From assembly GCA_018257865.1 (NCBI GenBank), contig JAEUBA010000042.1, forward strand, positions 62,001-126,000: DNA of 64,000 nucleotides, in the 5' to 3' direction. This DNA is from Stereocaulon alpinum. Lineage: Eukaryota > Ascomycota > Lecanoromycetes > Lecanorales > Stereocaulaceae. Positions 23,327-34,743 of this stretch are shown one piece after another. Both the position numbers and the translations under genes were made by a program. Within the stretch, counting starts at the first letter, position 1; every line of letters starts with the position of its first letter. The notes beneath the pieces are model-generated. The model worked only from the letters and a program-made list of their open reading frames with translations, was not told where the DNA came from and ran no database searches.

Positions 23327-23798
23327 GTTGATGTTGTGCCAGTCAAGATATTGTGGGCTGTTTTGCAACAGTCAAAATGCTCGGCTATCTGCACTAATCT
23401 GCAACGGCTGCGCTATGCTTGAAAAGGCTGCTTTAGGGCTTTGCCACCGATAGGTGAAGATCTTGAAGGTTCTCTACGACTTCTACGAGTGAGGTACTGA
23501 GGTGGATGTGCGCCAATATGTATGGTACCTTTTTCAATTGTCCTCTTTGCCGCCTCAGAGGTTTCGACGTATTTCGCCCTAACTGGGATGCAAGTCCTTC
23601 CACATGAATAGGCCAAACTCAAACGTCAGGTGCGTCAAAGGCACTGTATGAGACAAATCTGGGCCTCTCAGATGTCTTCTGTCTCCACATGACCTCCCAG
23701 AAATCCAATTCGGTCAGGTCTTCCCATGTCTGTAGGTCGTGGCCTCATAGTGCTTCCCTTCCCCAAGACGATAAGTCCCAAGCATTGCTTCCTATTCC
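23327..23798. other. eIF3d-TRAPPC4 intergenic region
   Basis: This stretch should hold the eIF3d promoter and the TRAPPC4 3' end. I see no supported gene or repeat. Confidence 0.5.
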
Positions 23799-24355
23799 TC
23801 ACTTCGCCCTAATGTAACTCATCAAGCCCCTCTCAAAAGCCTCACATCTTATTGGCATTTCAAGCTGATAGAACGGGTTCTTCATCACGAAATCCGCGTA
23901 GAGCTCATAAACCTTCCGTATAATCGTATCCACGTTCGGCTGATGCGGCTCTGTGAAGAGCAGAAACTTAGTCCCTGTAAATGTTTGGAAACACGTTAGG
24001 CGGAATTGAGAGGATTCAAGGACTTCGATACCCGTGCGTTCTTTGGTAGGGATGCCGAGGGAGGAGGGCGTTAGTGATTTTGTTATTGCGTGGACGCTAT
24101 GAGAAGGGAGGTGATTAGTCAGAAGCTTTCGGCAGACTTTGACATTGAAAAAGGGGAGGAAAAGAGAGGAAGGGGTGGGAGGAGTACCCATGGAATGTGC
24201 CAGCTAGGACGAGGAGGTCGTTGACGGAGATTTTATTGAGGGCGGGGTTAAAATCCCGATTGAAGACAAGGCCGCCAGCCTTGTTGATTATGATCAGGGA
24301 GTAAACGACCCTGAACAAGTTTAGCGAGGCTTTTCGATGACTGAGAGAGAGACAT
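23799..24355 (-). CDS. TRAPP complex subunit 4 (Trs23)
   Basis: Two clear exons, 24310-24188 and 24096-23799, are joined across a 91-nt intron (GTACTC...ATAG) that splits the Gly of FHGVHAIT. The longin-fold signature is visible: VVYSLIIINKAGGLVFNRDF, LNKISVNDLLVLAGTFHGVHAIT, FRLTCFQTFTGTKFLLFT, and VYELYADFVMKNPFYQLEMPIRCEAF. Together these define TRAPPC4/Trs23, a core subunit of the Rab1/Ypt1 exchange factor at ER-Golgi and Golgi membranes. The first exon is a problem: an acceptor (TTCAG) sits just before the second base of the expected Val codon. One solution is a start codon split as AT/G with a 43-nt intron from 24353 to 24311 (weak donor GTCTCT). That gives about 140 residues, the family length. 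An exon farther upstream is also possible. Confidence 0.85.
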
Positions 24356-25033
24356 AAATGTTGTCGAGCTCTAATCAATCAGGAGTGGCCAAGCACAGCA
24401 GAAGTTCCCTTGCTTTCGTCGCTCGATGGTCAAGCTACCGCCAGATCATGGGGGAGCATTTTCATTCAGGTATAACTTGGTTTAGATCTCTCTTAAGTAA
24501 CGTGGCTTCTCCGTGTCATGGATGCATCTCCTTATGTGCGTGGAGGAGCCGTTAGTGACCAGAAGGTGTACTCTCGAGGCTTGGCGTTCTCGATCAGGTA
24601 AAGCACCTGTTGCACTGTCGAGCTGAGCGGAGATACGCTGCCCGGACACACACCTAGGCCGGCCCCCCTGCTGAACTCTTGACATATTTGAACCAATGGT
24701 ACTGTTCGAGATCGCTGCCTTAAAGCGGTCTAATAGCTACATGAAAACGAGAAGGATTCACCTCCAGTGATGTCAAATTCCATCAGTTGTCACCCGTCTG
24801 AGCCGGGCAAGAACTGGCGGCCGAAGATCGTCCTTGGAAATTACGGCTTTAGCGTCTCCCAGGGGACGATTGGGCTCCCCGCAGGAGCAGCTTTAGGGCG
24901 CAAATGACATCTCGGACGGTCTGACAAGTCAGGGTATAAATCTCTCTAGCAGGGGTCCGCCCGGGGTCCGGGCACTCAAATATGAGCCATTCCCGGCAAC
25001 ACTACTTCTAACCTTACAGTACAACCGTATGGT
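24311..25033. other. Boundary between housekeeping block and accessory island
   Basis: No complete gene is seen between TRAPPC4 and the tannase-family gene. A TATA-like GTATAAAT is at 24933-24940, about 95 bp before the tannase start codon. The preceding 80 bp contain several CGG/CCG and GGTCCG elements, possible binding sites of a Zn2Cys6 regulator (inference). Confidence 0.45.
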
Positions 25034-26895
25034 ATGGCTCTCCGCTTGAACCTTGTTGTCTGCCTCACACTATGGTTATCGCCCTCAGCGATCTATGCGC
25101 TACGTAGCTTTCAGGACAGATGTTTATCTTTCACGCCAGAAGCGTACATTCATAACAGTACGCGTCACGTTCTTACCTATGTTGCAGCAGGTACGAACCT
25201 CACCTTTCCGGATAATGACCCCACTTGTGCTCGACCCATTCAACTAGTCACCGTAAATCTTTGTCGTGTGGCACTCTCCATACCTACATCAAACAGATCC
25301 AGTATAATATTCGAAGTATGGTTTCCAGAGGAATGGAGTGGTCGATTCCTAGCCACAGGCAATGGGGGCATAGATGGATGTGGGTTCTATTGATGATGCA
25401 GGGATCACCTTGTTTTCTGAGTAAGAAGGCTGACGAGTCAATGTAGGTATAAAGTATGAAGATCTTGCGTACACTACGGGAAACAACTTTGCCTCCGTTG
25501 GCTCGAATAACGGTCATAATGGCACTACTGCGATTACAATGTATCACAACGCTGACGTGGTGGTCGATTTTGCTTGGAGATCGTACGTTCTCCTTGTCTA
25601 TTGCTTTATCGCTCCCTTAGATTCTTTCACTCTGACTTCATCAATGCGAAGAGTTGCTGATCCTGTCCATGTTGATAGGCTCCATACTAGCGCTGTTGCC
25701 GGCAAGACATTAACTAACCTGTTCTACAACAAGGCTCATGACAAGTCCTATTTCCTAGGATGTTCTCTGGGCGGCCGTCAGGGTATAAAAGCCTCAGAGA
25801 TGTTTCCTGCAGAGTTCGATGGTATTGTAGCAGGATCTCCTGCTCTAGACTTTAATAACCTTCAATCCTGGAGAGCAAGCTTTTTTCCCATTACTGGACC
25901 ACCGACATCTTCGAACTTCATCTCAAACTCATCATGGAAAACCCTCATACACGACGAAATCCTGAACCAGTGTGATGGCCTTGATGGCGTTAATGATGGT
26001 ATCATCGAGGATCCCAATTTGTGCAATTTTCGTCCTGAAGCACTGCTATGTACCAAAACCACTTCTACGAATTGTCTAACGTCAACTCAGGTGGAAATGG
26101 TCCGGAAACTATTTAGTCCTTTGTATGGCAAGAATGGGAGCCTAATATACCCCGCCATGCAACCTGGTAGTGAGATCATGGCCGCCAAGGGTCTGTACGC
26201 CGGAAAGCCTTTTAGCTACTCTGAGGTAACAAGATCTGCAGATGCACTTTCTGTGCCCTCGTTAATGTCTTTATCACCAGAGCTGGTTCAAGTACGTCGT
26301 TTACGATCCCTCGTATGACGCAACCCATTTCAACATCCACGACGCTGCTGTGGCAGAGGCTCTCAATCCTTCCAATATCCGAACATGGCCCAACAATCTG
26401 TCTGACTTCCAACACACAGGCGGCAAGATGATCATCTATCATGGTGGCCAGGATAATCAAATTACCAGTTTCAATACAGAGCGATTCTACGATTATCTCT
26501 CACGCGGAATGCAGGCATCCTCAGATGAGTTAGACGGGTTTCTTCGCTTCTTCCGTGTCCCGGGCATGTTCCACTGCAATTCGGGCCCAGGAAGCTGGGT
26601 CATTGGCCAAGGTGGTGGAGCGTCCGCTGCGGGGGTGCCGTTTGCAAGTGCGAACAATGTGCTGGCGGCATTGGTAGAGTGGGTTGAGAACGGCACTGCG
26701 GTCGAAGACATCGTAGGAACAAAATTCGTGAATGATTGTGTACACCTTGGGGTGGCCTTTCAGCATCGACATTGCAAGTAAGGCTGTTAGAGTTCCGCGT
26801 ACGAGCAAAGGTGCTGATAGCATTACAGATATCCGTTGCGAAGTACGCATGTCGGTGGGGATTATAAATCGTTGTCTAGCTGGAAATGTCTCTAG
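25034..26895 (+). CDS. Secreted tannase/feruloyl esterase family enzyme
   Basis: Five exons, 25034-25379, 25447-25582, 25679-26225, 26281-26777 and 26829-26895, give about 530 residues with consistent phases. The N-terminus is a signal peptide (about residues 1-22). The family's CS-D-HC arrangement is present: nucleophile motif GCSLGGRQG in exon 3, the Asp in HGGQDNQI and the His of the MFHCNSGPG motif in exon 4. Two conserved Cys flank Ser and His and form the disulphide that holds the triad in this family. A calcium-loop-like QCDGLDGVNDGIIEDP is also visible. Such enzymes split aromatic esters of tannins or plant cell-wall feruloyl groups outside the cell; the substrate cannot be told from sequence. 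The C-terminal exon ends HCKYPLRSTHVGGDY, matching the family tail. The gene looks intact. A six-codon out-of-frame ATG unit overlaps its start. Confidence 0.9.
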
Positions 26896-27182
26896 TCTCG
26901 AGGGCTGCCAACGAGGATGAGTCCTGATTAGAGCGGCTTTTATGTTCTATGCAGGCAAAGATTGCAGAGGAGAACAAGTACTTCCTGCATTTGGTATAAT
27001 CTGGACAACTATCTACACTCGGCTGTCATTGTACGACAATGTGTTCGAGTACCCCTTCTAGGTCTACTTTCGGATTAGGGATCAGCCAAGCACATCGTTG
27101 GTGACCGATTATGACTGCAGCGACAGAGTCTTGCTCCCACTTATATAAGGCGACCGAAAAACCCATAGCTAAGTTGGTCTGC

Positions 27183-28501
27183 TCATCTTCCAAGGGGTTT
27201 GGACGTGGCGCTATGGGTAGCTATGGGCTGCCTTTCCAATTCAAGGTCGACGGTGCGGATTATGACTCCATCCCATGGTAACCCAGAGCCCTGCGTGGAA
27301 GATATATAGGAAGTGTCCCTTGTAGACTTGATTCTATAGAAGCGGTAGCGTTTCGATATGGCATTGCGAACCGCTTCGAAGACGGGCCGCATGACGATAA
27401 GACTTGCGGCGATGATACCGACATCCATTTCGACTATGGCGACTGTTAAGGAGGTTATTGAAGTCCCTGGTAAATGTTAGAAGATCAAATGATTGCGGCA
27501 GAGAGGAAGAAACTTGCATTGCGGGTCGGTCTTGCTCGCGGCGTTTGGGTATAACATGAGCACCAGCCTGACAATCGTGCAAGCCGTGTGACTGAAGTGG
27601 CTTAGCGGCTTGTATACGTTTGTCATAAATGATGGACTACTCACATCAACCCGAGGAGAATCAGTCCCATGAGTTCTGTGATTTCAGGTCGGGTATGTCT
27701 CATCTTGCTAAGCGCCGGAAGAGGTATCACAATTATCAGGACGCTGGTGATAATGTTTGCAGCCGCGGTGTAGTAACGGAACTTGTCCAGATCGATACAT
27801 GTTCCCGATTCTTTAGGACGCCATGACTTGGCGACTGGGGTGCACTGAAAACTGCTGACGAAGAATGCCGCAGCATAGTAACCGACAACGAGGAGGGCCA
27901 TGACCCATGTCATCAGGCGTGTTGCTCGGATGAGACGAGAATTCGCTCTCTTGAATATGCTGAAGTAAACAAGGCAAATGGATAGCTTTGTCGCCGTCGT
28001 CGTCAATTTGAAGAAGATTTGATTCAACCAAAGAAGCTAGAGGTGGTTCAGATCGCTGCAGAAGCCTCGTAATAAGCGGGCTGCTCACTTTCAATGGCAC
28101 TGGTGAAGAGCTAATGGTCCGCGAAAGATCGTTTCTGTGGTGACCATAGCCCCACTGTGTGACACCTGCATACGAACATCAGCATTGACTTTGTTGACGA
28201 AAATATTGGCAAAAGAGTACAACTCACATGCTGCATTGAAAGCATCCTGTGCGAGCGATGAAACCTGTCATTATACAGTCAGGCATGAGGGTTGTCCTAA
28301 CGCTATAGTTCCCTGATTTCGTCGATTGTGGAAATTGGGTGGTAGAGAACAACTTACCAGTGCGACTGCGAGCATCCAATCAGAAGCAGACGTTTTCTTA
28401 GTATAGAGACGAAAGCTGATTCGAACGGTGACAACAGACAAGGTGACGATACCGAATGCAAGCACATTGAAAGTCAAAATTGGGCCTCGATCTTCATCCA
28501 T
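27183..28501 (-). CDS. Fungal rhodopsin-type seven-helix membrane protein
   Basis: Six exons, 28501-28358, 28264-28228, 28165-28089, 28036-27645, 27591-27518 and 27466-27183, give about 335 residues with consistent phases. The protein has about seven hydrophobic segments and the pattern of the fungal 'rhodopsin domain' (Fung_rhodopsin/PTH11-like) family: helix 2 before SASDWMLAVAL, a TQWGYGHH motif, a KLSICLVYFSIFK helix, a CTPVAKSW motif and ADKFRYYTAAANIITSV-like helix 5 (here LDKFRYY). The C-terminal cytosolic tail is about 60 residues. Members are orphan plasma-membrane receptors, not light sensors as far as is known. The fifth intron appears to use a GC donor (see findings). The gene converges tail-to-tail with the tannase-family gene, with about 290 bp between stops. 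Confidence 0.82.
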
Positions 28502-30219
28502 TGTGCTCAGCAGGCAATGTTAAAGAGCTTGTGATTTGCTGGGCAACAAATCTAAGACAGTCGGACACCCATAGTATATGAGTTCAAGAGGCAGCCTCAT
28601 CATCTTGTCTCTTGGCGCAGTAGATGTGAGTTGAGGAGAGGCGCAGCCACACTTCCGGATAATGCAGCCCTATAGTACCAATTGCAATTGGTTACAAGTG
28701 CGATTAGACCGCGTAGATCGTACATAACCACATATTTCAGTGGTTATATTCCCTCACACTAGCTTGGCGTTGGTTCCTACAGGCAGGCAGGAAATCGAAA
28801 AGGGGGGGTAATCTGCACGTCGGACCTCCAAAAGCAATGTAAGCTTGAGCACACGGAGCGTCCAGTCCTACCATCACTGTTGGACTTCATTGTCCAGTAA
28901 TCATTATACGGCGGAAAGATCGGCTAATGTCTACTGAATAAGGCGTGCCATTTGATGGTGCATGATAATCACACCTTCCGTGCCTTACGCGAGAGACGCA
29001 CATCAGCAAGGAGTAATCGCGGTACATAATTCGGGGCTAGGTCGTCTATATTTAAAGAATGCATCCGACTTTCCTATTGGCTCCTCAGCTAGAAGCATAT
29101 CTGACAAAAGTCGTCGGACTCGACCCCTGGCTACAATAGTTCAGACCGTCACGGTTTCTCAAAAACAAGCCATGATAACCGTACCCCACATGACTTCAAA
29201 CGTGCAAAGACGTTTGGCATGGGTTTTCAATTCCCCAAGACCTTCGATCGCCTACTTCGAGTGATCGAAATCAAGTTGCGGTTCTACTGTGCTTGTTGCA
29301 AGACGGTTAATCTACTGGCAGGTAACTACGCGATCCAATGAATTTTGTCGCCAATTGTTGCCTTGCACTCTGTATGGTGGACCGATTCGGCAACATCATG
29401 TGCCCAAACAGGCCCATCTCCTACGTATTGTCGTGCAGATCTTTGATGAAGAGCTGAACCCAGGCGACAGGTGGTCTAATTAGGTAGCCAATCCTGAAGC
29501 TCGAGGAAGCGAGCTGGATGTCAGCCAAGACCATGGCTGTGAACACGTTACCGTTCTAAGCCTACCGATAGTTCCAAACTACTATAGTGTCTGGACACCT
29601 TGGGCGGCCACCTGCTACGTAGTTTTCTTCGAGCTGTTAAACCGCTTCGAGACAATGAAACAAGACTTCACGTCATAGGCATCGTTGGCTCAGGTTGCCG
29701 GATATCTAGCGAGGGAAATACCCATTCATGATATGGTGTAATAAAAAGCTTGACGGCCGACCGGAGATTGTCCTAGCCTGCTCTTGCCAAGAAGCCAAAC
29801 TTATGCCGATGTCATCGAGAGGAAGATTGGACATGAGAATTGCCCTCACAATGTATGTTCAAAAGCTCAACTTTAGCATATTCAAGGCAACTTGTAGATT
29901 CTCTACAGGGGTTGCCGGCTACCTATGTGCTCTAGGTGGTGGCGCGCTGGCGGTTGACTAAGCAATACGCCTGAGAGCTGATATTCTAATGTCTAATGAT
30001 CTACCAAGTTCCAGCCAGACGAACGATGGTATCTCTTCTCCTCACGAATATTAATTATAGACGCTATGCACTTGTAGCATGAATCGCAATCTCGGCTTAA
30101 TCCAATTGGAAAATCTTTACAGAAGCTGAACCTCATACAATGTCAATTCGATGTCATTCGAGCGGGTTGAAATCTTGCTTTTAGGACAGAGTCCGTCCAA
30201 TCAAAAATCCGCACCGGTG
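28502..30219. other. Gene-poor accessory DNA
   Basis: Only short, disconnected open frames are present. Stretches near 29,480-29,960 read like broken coding sequence in changing frames, but I could not tie them to a family. No repeat array or transposon ends were seen. Confidence 0.4.
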
Positions 30220-30660
30220 TCATTCTTTGATGTCTTCAGCAATAATCACATCTATACACGAAGCGTATGGCGTATTGAATGTGCACATCATCTGATCAGA
30301 CGTACAATCATCCGGTGCGGCTAACTGAGTCTCTATCAATGTTCTGGAAGCTCCAGCAAGTGGGTGACTAGGGGAGACCTTGGCATTCGCACTTCCTGTG
30401 AGGTATTCCGAAACTCGGCATTGACCTTTCGGCCTCGTTGAATCGCCAACGCTGTCCAGACTCGTTCCCGTCTCCCATGAAGGCCTTTGTGGTATTGCTA
30501 GAGGCGTCAAAGTGCAGATCAGGTCCGGAATAGCCATATGTCATCATGAAAGTGCCATCTTCCTACGGTGTCAGACTCCAGTATTGTCCGTTAAAATAGC
30601 CCGGCGTAGTCGGAAAGGGTTTGGTCTTGTCGTTGCCCAGAACGTCAATACGCAGAAAGA
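30220..30660 (-). pseudogene. Decayed lectin-like (beta-trefoil-like) secreted protein fragment
   Basis: On the minus strand a frame from about 30660 to 30368 reads GYFNGQYWSLTP, then a stop, then EDGTFMMTYGYSGPDLHFD and SGQRWRFN. The QYWSLTP, DGTF, GPDLHFD and SGQRWRF pieces resemble the QxW-type repeats of ricin-B-like beta-trefoil proteins found in fungal secreted proteins. Two in-frame TAG codons interrupt it, at 30565-30563 and 30370-30368. After the second stop, sequence with Cys-containing pieces (DDCTSDQMMC) stays open in another frame to 30220. I see no start or signal peptide. It is most simply a gene relic; the family call is by resemblance only. Confidence 0.4.
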
Positions 30661-32120
30661 ATTCCATACATGCGGTACACATCTAGGATTATTTTGACCT
30701 GACGCGTGGGGAGAAATTGCCGGTATTGTGCGGCGAAATGATAACTATCATTGACGAGAAGATGATCGATTCCGGACGACCGGTTGATCATAAGGCTGGC
30801 TTAGTTGCTTGTAAGGCTATTATGAGCTCTTGATTTAGCTGGGTGCAAAAGAAATGGATAGTTCGGGCTTTCTTGACTCAGAATATCAATATTATATATC
30901 TATCAGGAGTTATATACTTAGCTTTTCGCAATACTGAACACAGCCAGGTAGCAAGACGAGAGCATTGTCTTTTACCCGACAGCTTATACCCACAGCAGAC
31001 AACAAGGTCGCTTATGTCTCTTACCTTTCGAGCTTCAATAGGATAAAGTTGGATCAGAGAACGTGTGTTATGTTGGATCCCGCTCGGGCCCCACAACAAG
31101 CAGAAGGAGAAAGAGGAAGACGTGGAGTTTGGTGGATTGTGCGGGGTTGATGGGGCCCGAGGTAGCTGTTTATTGGGGAGGGAGATTTGTGGGTTATTGG
31201 GGGCGTTGATTGCTTCAAGGGACCTTGTCTTCTGCTTTGTGTTCGCATTCATCACGCTCAGTATCGTGTTCGTTGCAGTTCGTCGACTCGAACCTGCCAA
31301 ATATCAACTCCACAGCATCAGAATACTGCATACAAGTTCTCAAGACTGGTACACTACCCGATTTCACCAACTACAACACTCAGGCGCCTCAAACGACGCA
31401 TGGCAATGACATTTACCCATCTCATCGAGATACGTTTCACCTCCCCTCCATTAATGACTCAGCCTTCACGCTCACGACAGGATGTCAACCTACTTTGCGG
31501 GCATCATCAGGCGAAGGAATAGCACAGAAGCAATCGGCGTCTGGGCTTTCCAAGTGACAATTCGAAGGACGGGTACGGATGTTGCCCCACACGGCCAAAA
31601 TCTCAAGGATGGAAGGATTGTACTTCGGCTTAGCAGGGCGAGCTTGAGAATGAGTCCCAGGGCATAGGTAAGCCATACAAAGCAGTCAAATTGCTTGCCA
31701 TATGTGCTGCATAGCCTGCTCGGTATGCTTAGGCAGTTCTAGAGTGGAAGGACTTGACCTGAGCCTCATTCTGGGTCTGGTCTTCTGGACATTCATGAGC
31801 TCTCCTTTTCAAGGCCCAACGCATGGTCCTTTATGAACAGCCATAGCTTAATAGATGATGGTATTGACGTCGTCTCTTTCGAGTCTAATATAGGGAACTA
31901 AATGAGTTGCTCAAGAGCAAATATGCTGCGTATTGCTGACTTATAGGGGAGTATGTTGTTTAGTACAAGGGTGATACTCCACCAGGAAATCGGCTCTACG
32001 ACAGGTCTTATTGGTGGAAGAACTTTCCCTTTCGAGGTATATTAGTCATCGTGACTGTCCTGTACCGATCCCAGCCCACCCAATTCACGATAAGGCTGTC
32101 AGGTCTATATTGGAGGCATA
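30661..32120. other. Gene-poor accessory DNA
   Basis: No supported gene. Open frames near 31,065-31,560 overlap in all frames and have no recognisable content. Confidence 0.45.
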
Positions 32121-33460
32121 ATGGCCCCCACTGAGCCCAGCATCGATTATTACGCCATTCTTGAGATATCGAATATTGCCACTCTTGAAGTTGTAACGAA
32201 GAGCTATCGACGACTGGCAAAGATTCGGCATCCGGACAAAAATCCAAAGGCCGACTCGACAGCTGTATTTCAGCTTGTAGGTCTCATACACTCTCCAATG
32301 CTACTACTACGAACGAGGATGGCTACTGACTTTCGTGTCCAAAGCTCCAAAATGCTTACGACACGATAAGTGATCCTACGAAACGTCGAGCATACGACTT
32401 GAGATGGCCAGGCATCAAGGATTGTCTACGGACACAGCAAGAAACGAATAAGCGCCAAGCTGAAGCCGCACAGGCAGAAAGAAAGAGTGCAAGTGAAGCA
32501 AGAGCGAAGAAAGAAAAAGAAGATCATGCACGACAAGAACGCCTGCGGAGTTTGGAATCCGTCAAGTCGAGGTACGACAGTGACATCTTCGAGCTATCCC
32601 GGACGGTAAGAAAGCTTGAAGCGGACTTGAAACGCTTTCAGGACCAGGATGATGAGGACGTTAGACAGGAGAGGGCACGGAATGGCTGGTGGGCATACTT
32701 AGCTTCGCCTGTCTATGGCAAAGTAAACGAGACAGAAGAACAGAAGCAGGCCCGGGAAACCGCCCGTCTGCATAGACTTGCTAGCAAGAGCATCAAGGGA
32801 AGCGAATTGGACAGGGAGAAGGCCAAGCTCCAAAGGCTGCAAAATGCACTGCAGGATGTGAATGGTAAGATTGCCGCAGAGAAGAAGAAGGAGGAAGATG
32901 AGAAGAGAAAACTAGAAGACGAGGCGAGAGCACGTAGACAGAAGATGGAACAAGAAGAAAGGATTCGAATGATGAGAGAACTGCGCGAAAGAGCGGTCAA
33001 AGCTCAGAAGGAACGGGATGAACAGGGCGCGAAAGAAGCTCGTAAAGCTCAAGCTGCACGAGAGGCACAGGAGGCACAAGAGCGTGTATGGATGGCCGCG
33101 GCGGCGGAAAGACGTCGAAAGGAAGCAGAAGAGCGAGCAGAAGCCATGCGAGTAGCAGAAGAGGCAGCTCGAAAGGGTAGAAAGACATGGGATAAGTGGG
33201 CTAATTACTCACCAAAAAGTACTTGCCGACACGATAGGTTCTGGCCAAAGGTCGAGGGGAGGCAGCCTTGTAGCAACTGCTACGCTGTTCAGAGACGATT
33301 TGTATTCCAGTGTCCCGGTTGCCAAAAGGTAGCTTGTGCGAATTGTCGGCAAAGTCTACGAGGTGAGAAACGCGACAAAGGTGGCTCCTTTGGCCGGCGC
33401 CATGACTTTGCCAGCGATGTTGATTACACACATGATTACTCTTTCTATGATTATGACTGA
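32121..33460 (+). CDS. J-domain (DnaJ-like) protein with coiled coil
   Basis: Two exons, 32121-32276 and 32345-33460, with a 68-nt intron (GTAGGT...AAAG) give 423 residues. The N-terminal J domain (about residues 8-75) has DYYAILEI, the RHPDKNP loop with the HPD tripeptide that stimulates Hsp70 ATPase, and LQNAYDTISDPTKRRAYD across the splice. A very long charged Lys/Glu/Ala/Arg coiled coil follows, at about residues 90-340. The C-terminal part has three CxxC pairs (CSNC, CPGC, CANC), which could form a zinc ribbon. It ends in a Tyr/Asp-rich tail. This J-domain plus coiled-coil plus Cys-ribbon layout is common in filamentous ascomycetes and not assigned to a known yeast J protein. The client or location is unknown. 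Confidence 0.88.
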
Positions 33461-33836
33461 GAAGTAGATATGCCGGGACTGGTCTACCACAAGAACCGAA
33501 GATACTACTTTTCGATTGACCATGATATTATATGCACTGCTTCTGTGCATGCAGTACCCAAGATTTCAGTCGCATATATCAAAGAGTACATCCGCTAATT
33601 TCTAACAAGCACATTGGCAGGGCCATTGTTGTCATTTAATTCGTGAGTGTTGAATAATATATAGCTCTCTTTTCCTGGAAATGAACTGCCACGCGACTAG
33701 CCCATCCATGTTTCCTACAATTACATTTCACTTACTACAATAAGAGCACCCTTGACTCGACCCAATGAGAACGACCTGAACAGCAGCGAATCTAACACCA
33801 AGTCAGCTTCGTCGCCCTCGAATCGCGTACATGGAC
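33461..33836. other. Intergenic, convergent gene ends
   Basis: These 376 bp lie between the converging stops of the J-domain gene and the DUF6594 gene. I see nothing beyond expected 3' sequence. Confidence 0.5.
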
Positions 33837-34743
33837 CTACGCAGTGGTAGCAGCAAATATCTCAATGGGTTTCGCATTCGTCAGAAACCCACACAAGACA
33901 GTAAAAATGACGGTGAATACAGCAACCAGGCCAAGGCGTAACGGCATGCTAGTAACAATGTACAGAACAGTGATGGCGGCAATCGGCATAAGGGAGGCAA
34001 AGCTCATGGCTACTAACGCGGCTACTTTTAGTAATCCCTCGTCCGAATAGTGGACTGTATTCCCCGAGTACTCGTTGTCCTTTGGTTTCTGATCCCTTGT
34101 CTCAGCAAGCTTATGGTTTGCCCGAAGGGAAATTGATCTCATACCCTGAAGTACCGCCCCACTGCTTGGTGGTACCTGCGGATGAATCTATCTGCTACCC
34201 ATGACGAGAAGGCGTCATTTGCTTGGCAAGGCTTCAGCGTAATCAGGTCTCCCTCAACCGGTTGCTCCCAGACGTGACTGTCGCGACCAAGCAGGTAGAT
34301 TCCACCCATACTTGGTCGTTTCATCCAATCTTGAAGGAACACTAGATCTTGCGAGCTCGGTGCCTGTCTCTGCTGAAGCAGGCTTCGCTGTAAGAGTGCA
34401 TCACCTGCCATAACTCAGCATCCCGGTGGAGTTTTGTAAACCAGTTCTGCCAATCACCATATTCTTTCAGCTTCGCTCTTATTTGAAGCATGATGCGCCA
34501 CTGCGGCTCATTACCCGCACTGTGATGAGCCAGCGTAAACCAGTCTTTTGAAAAGATAGCTCTTCCAGCAGCGTCTCCAGACCGCTCATTCATGACAGTA
34601 CATTCGCGCAGTTCGTGTTCGAGATGAACCAACTCAGCTTGTAGGTACAGAAGGTTTTGTGCACTGAGCGCACCGAAGCGGCGGAATATCAGTGTATCAG
34701 GGTAAGCGCCCATCAAGGACGCGATTTTGGAATAGCCTTCCAT
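33837..34743 (-). CDS. DUF6594-type fungal membrane protein
   Basis: Three exons, 34743-34458, 34404-34145 and 34088-33837, give about 265 residues. The N-terminus (GYSKIASLMGAYPDTLIFRRFGALSAQNLLYLQAELVHLE) and the end (two or three hydrophobic helices, an RLGLVAVFT motif and IEIFAAT tail) fit the DUF6594 family, which is abundant in filamentous ascomycetes and of unknown function. Intron 1 (53 nt, GTGATT...GCAG) joins LKEYG to DALLQRSLLQQ and removes what otherwise looks like a frameshift. Intron 2 is placed as 56 nt (GTATGA...TCAG); a 44-nt alternative exists. Placing both introns restores the family sequence with no break. Confidence 0.78.

Noticed and set aside
34405..34457. Apparent frameshift in the DUF6594 gene
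   Set aside because: A 53-nt intron with GTGATT donor, CTGAG branch and GCAG acceptor joins the frames exactly where family sequence resumes, so no mutation is needed.
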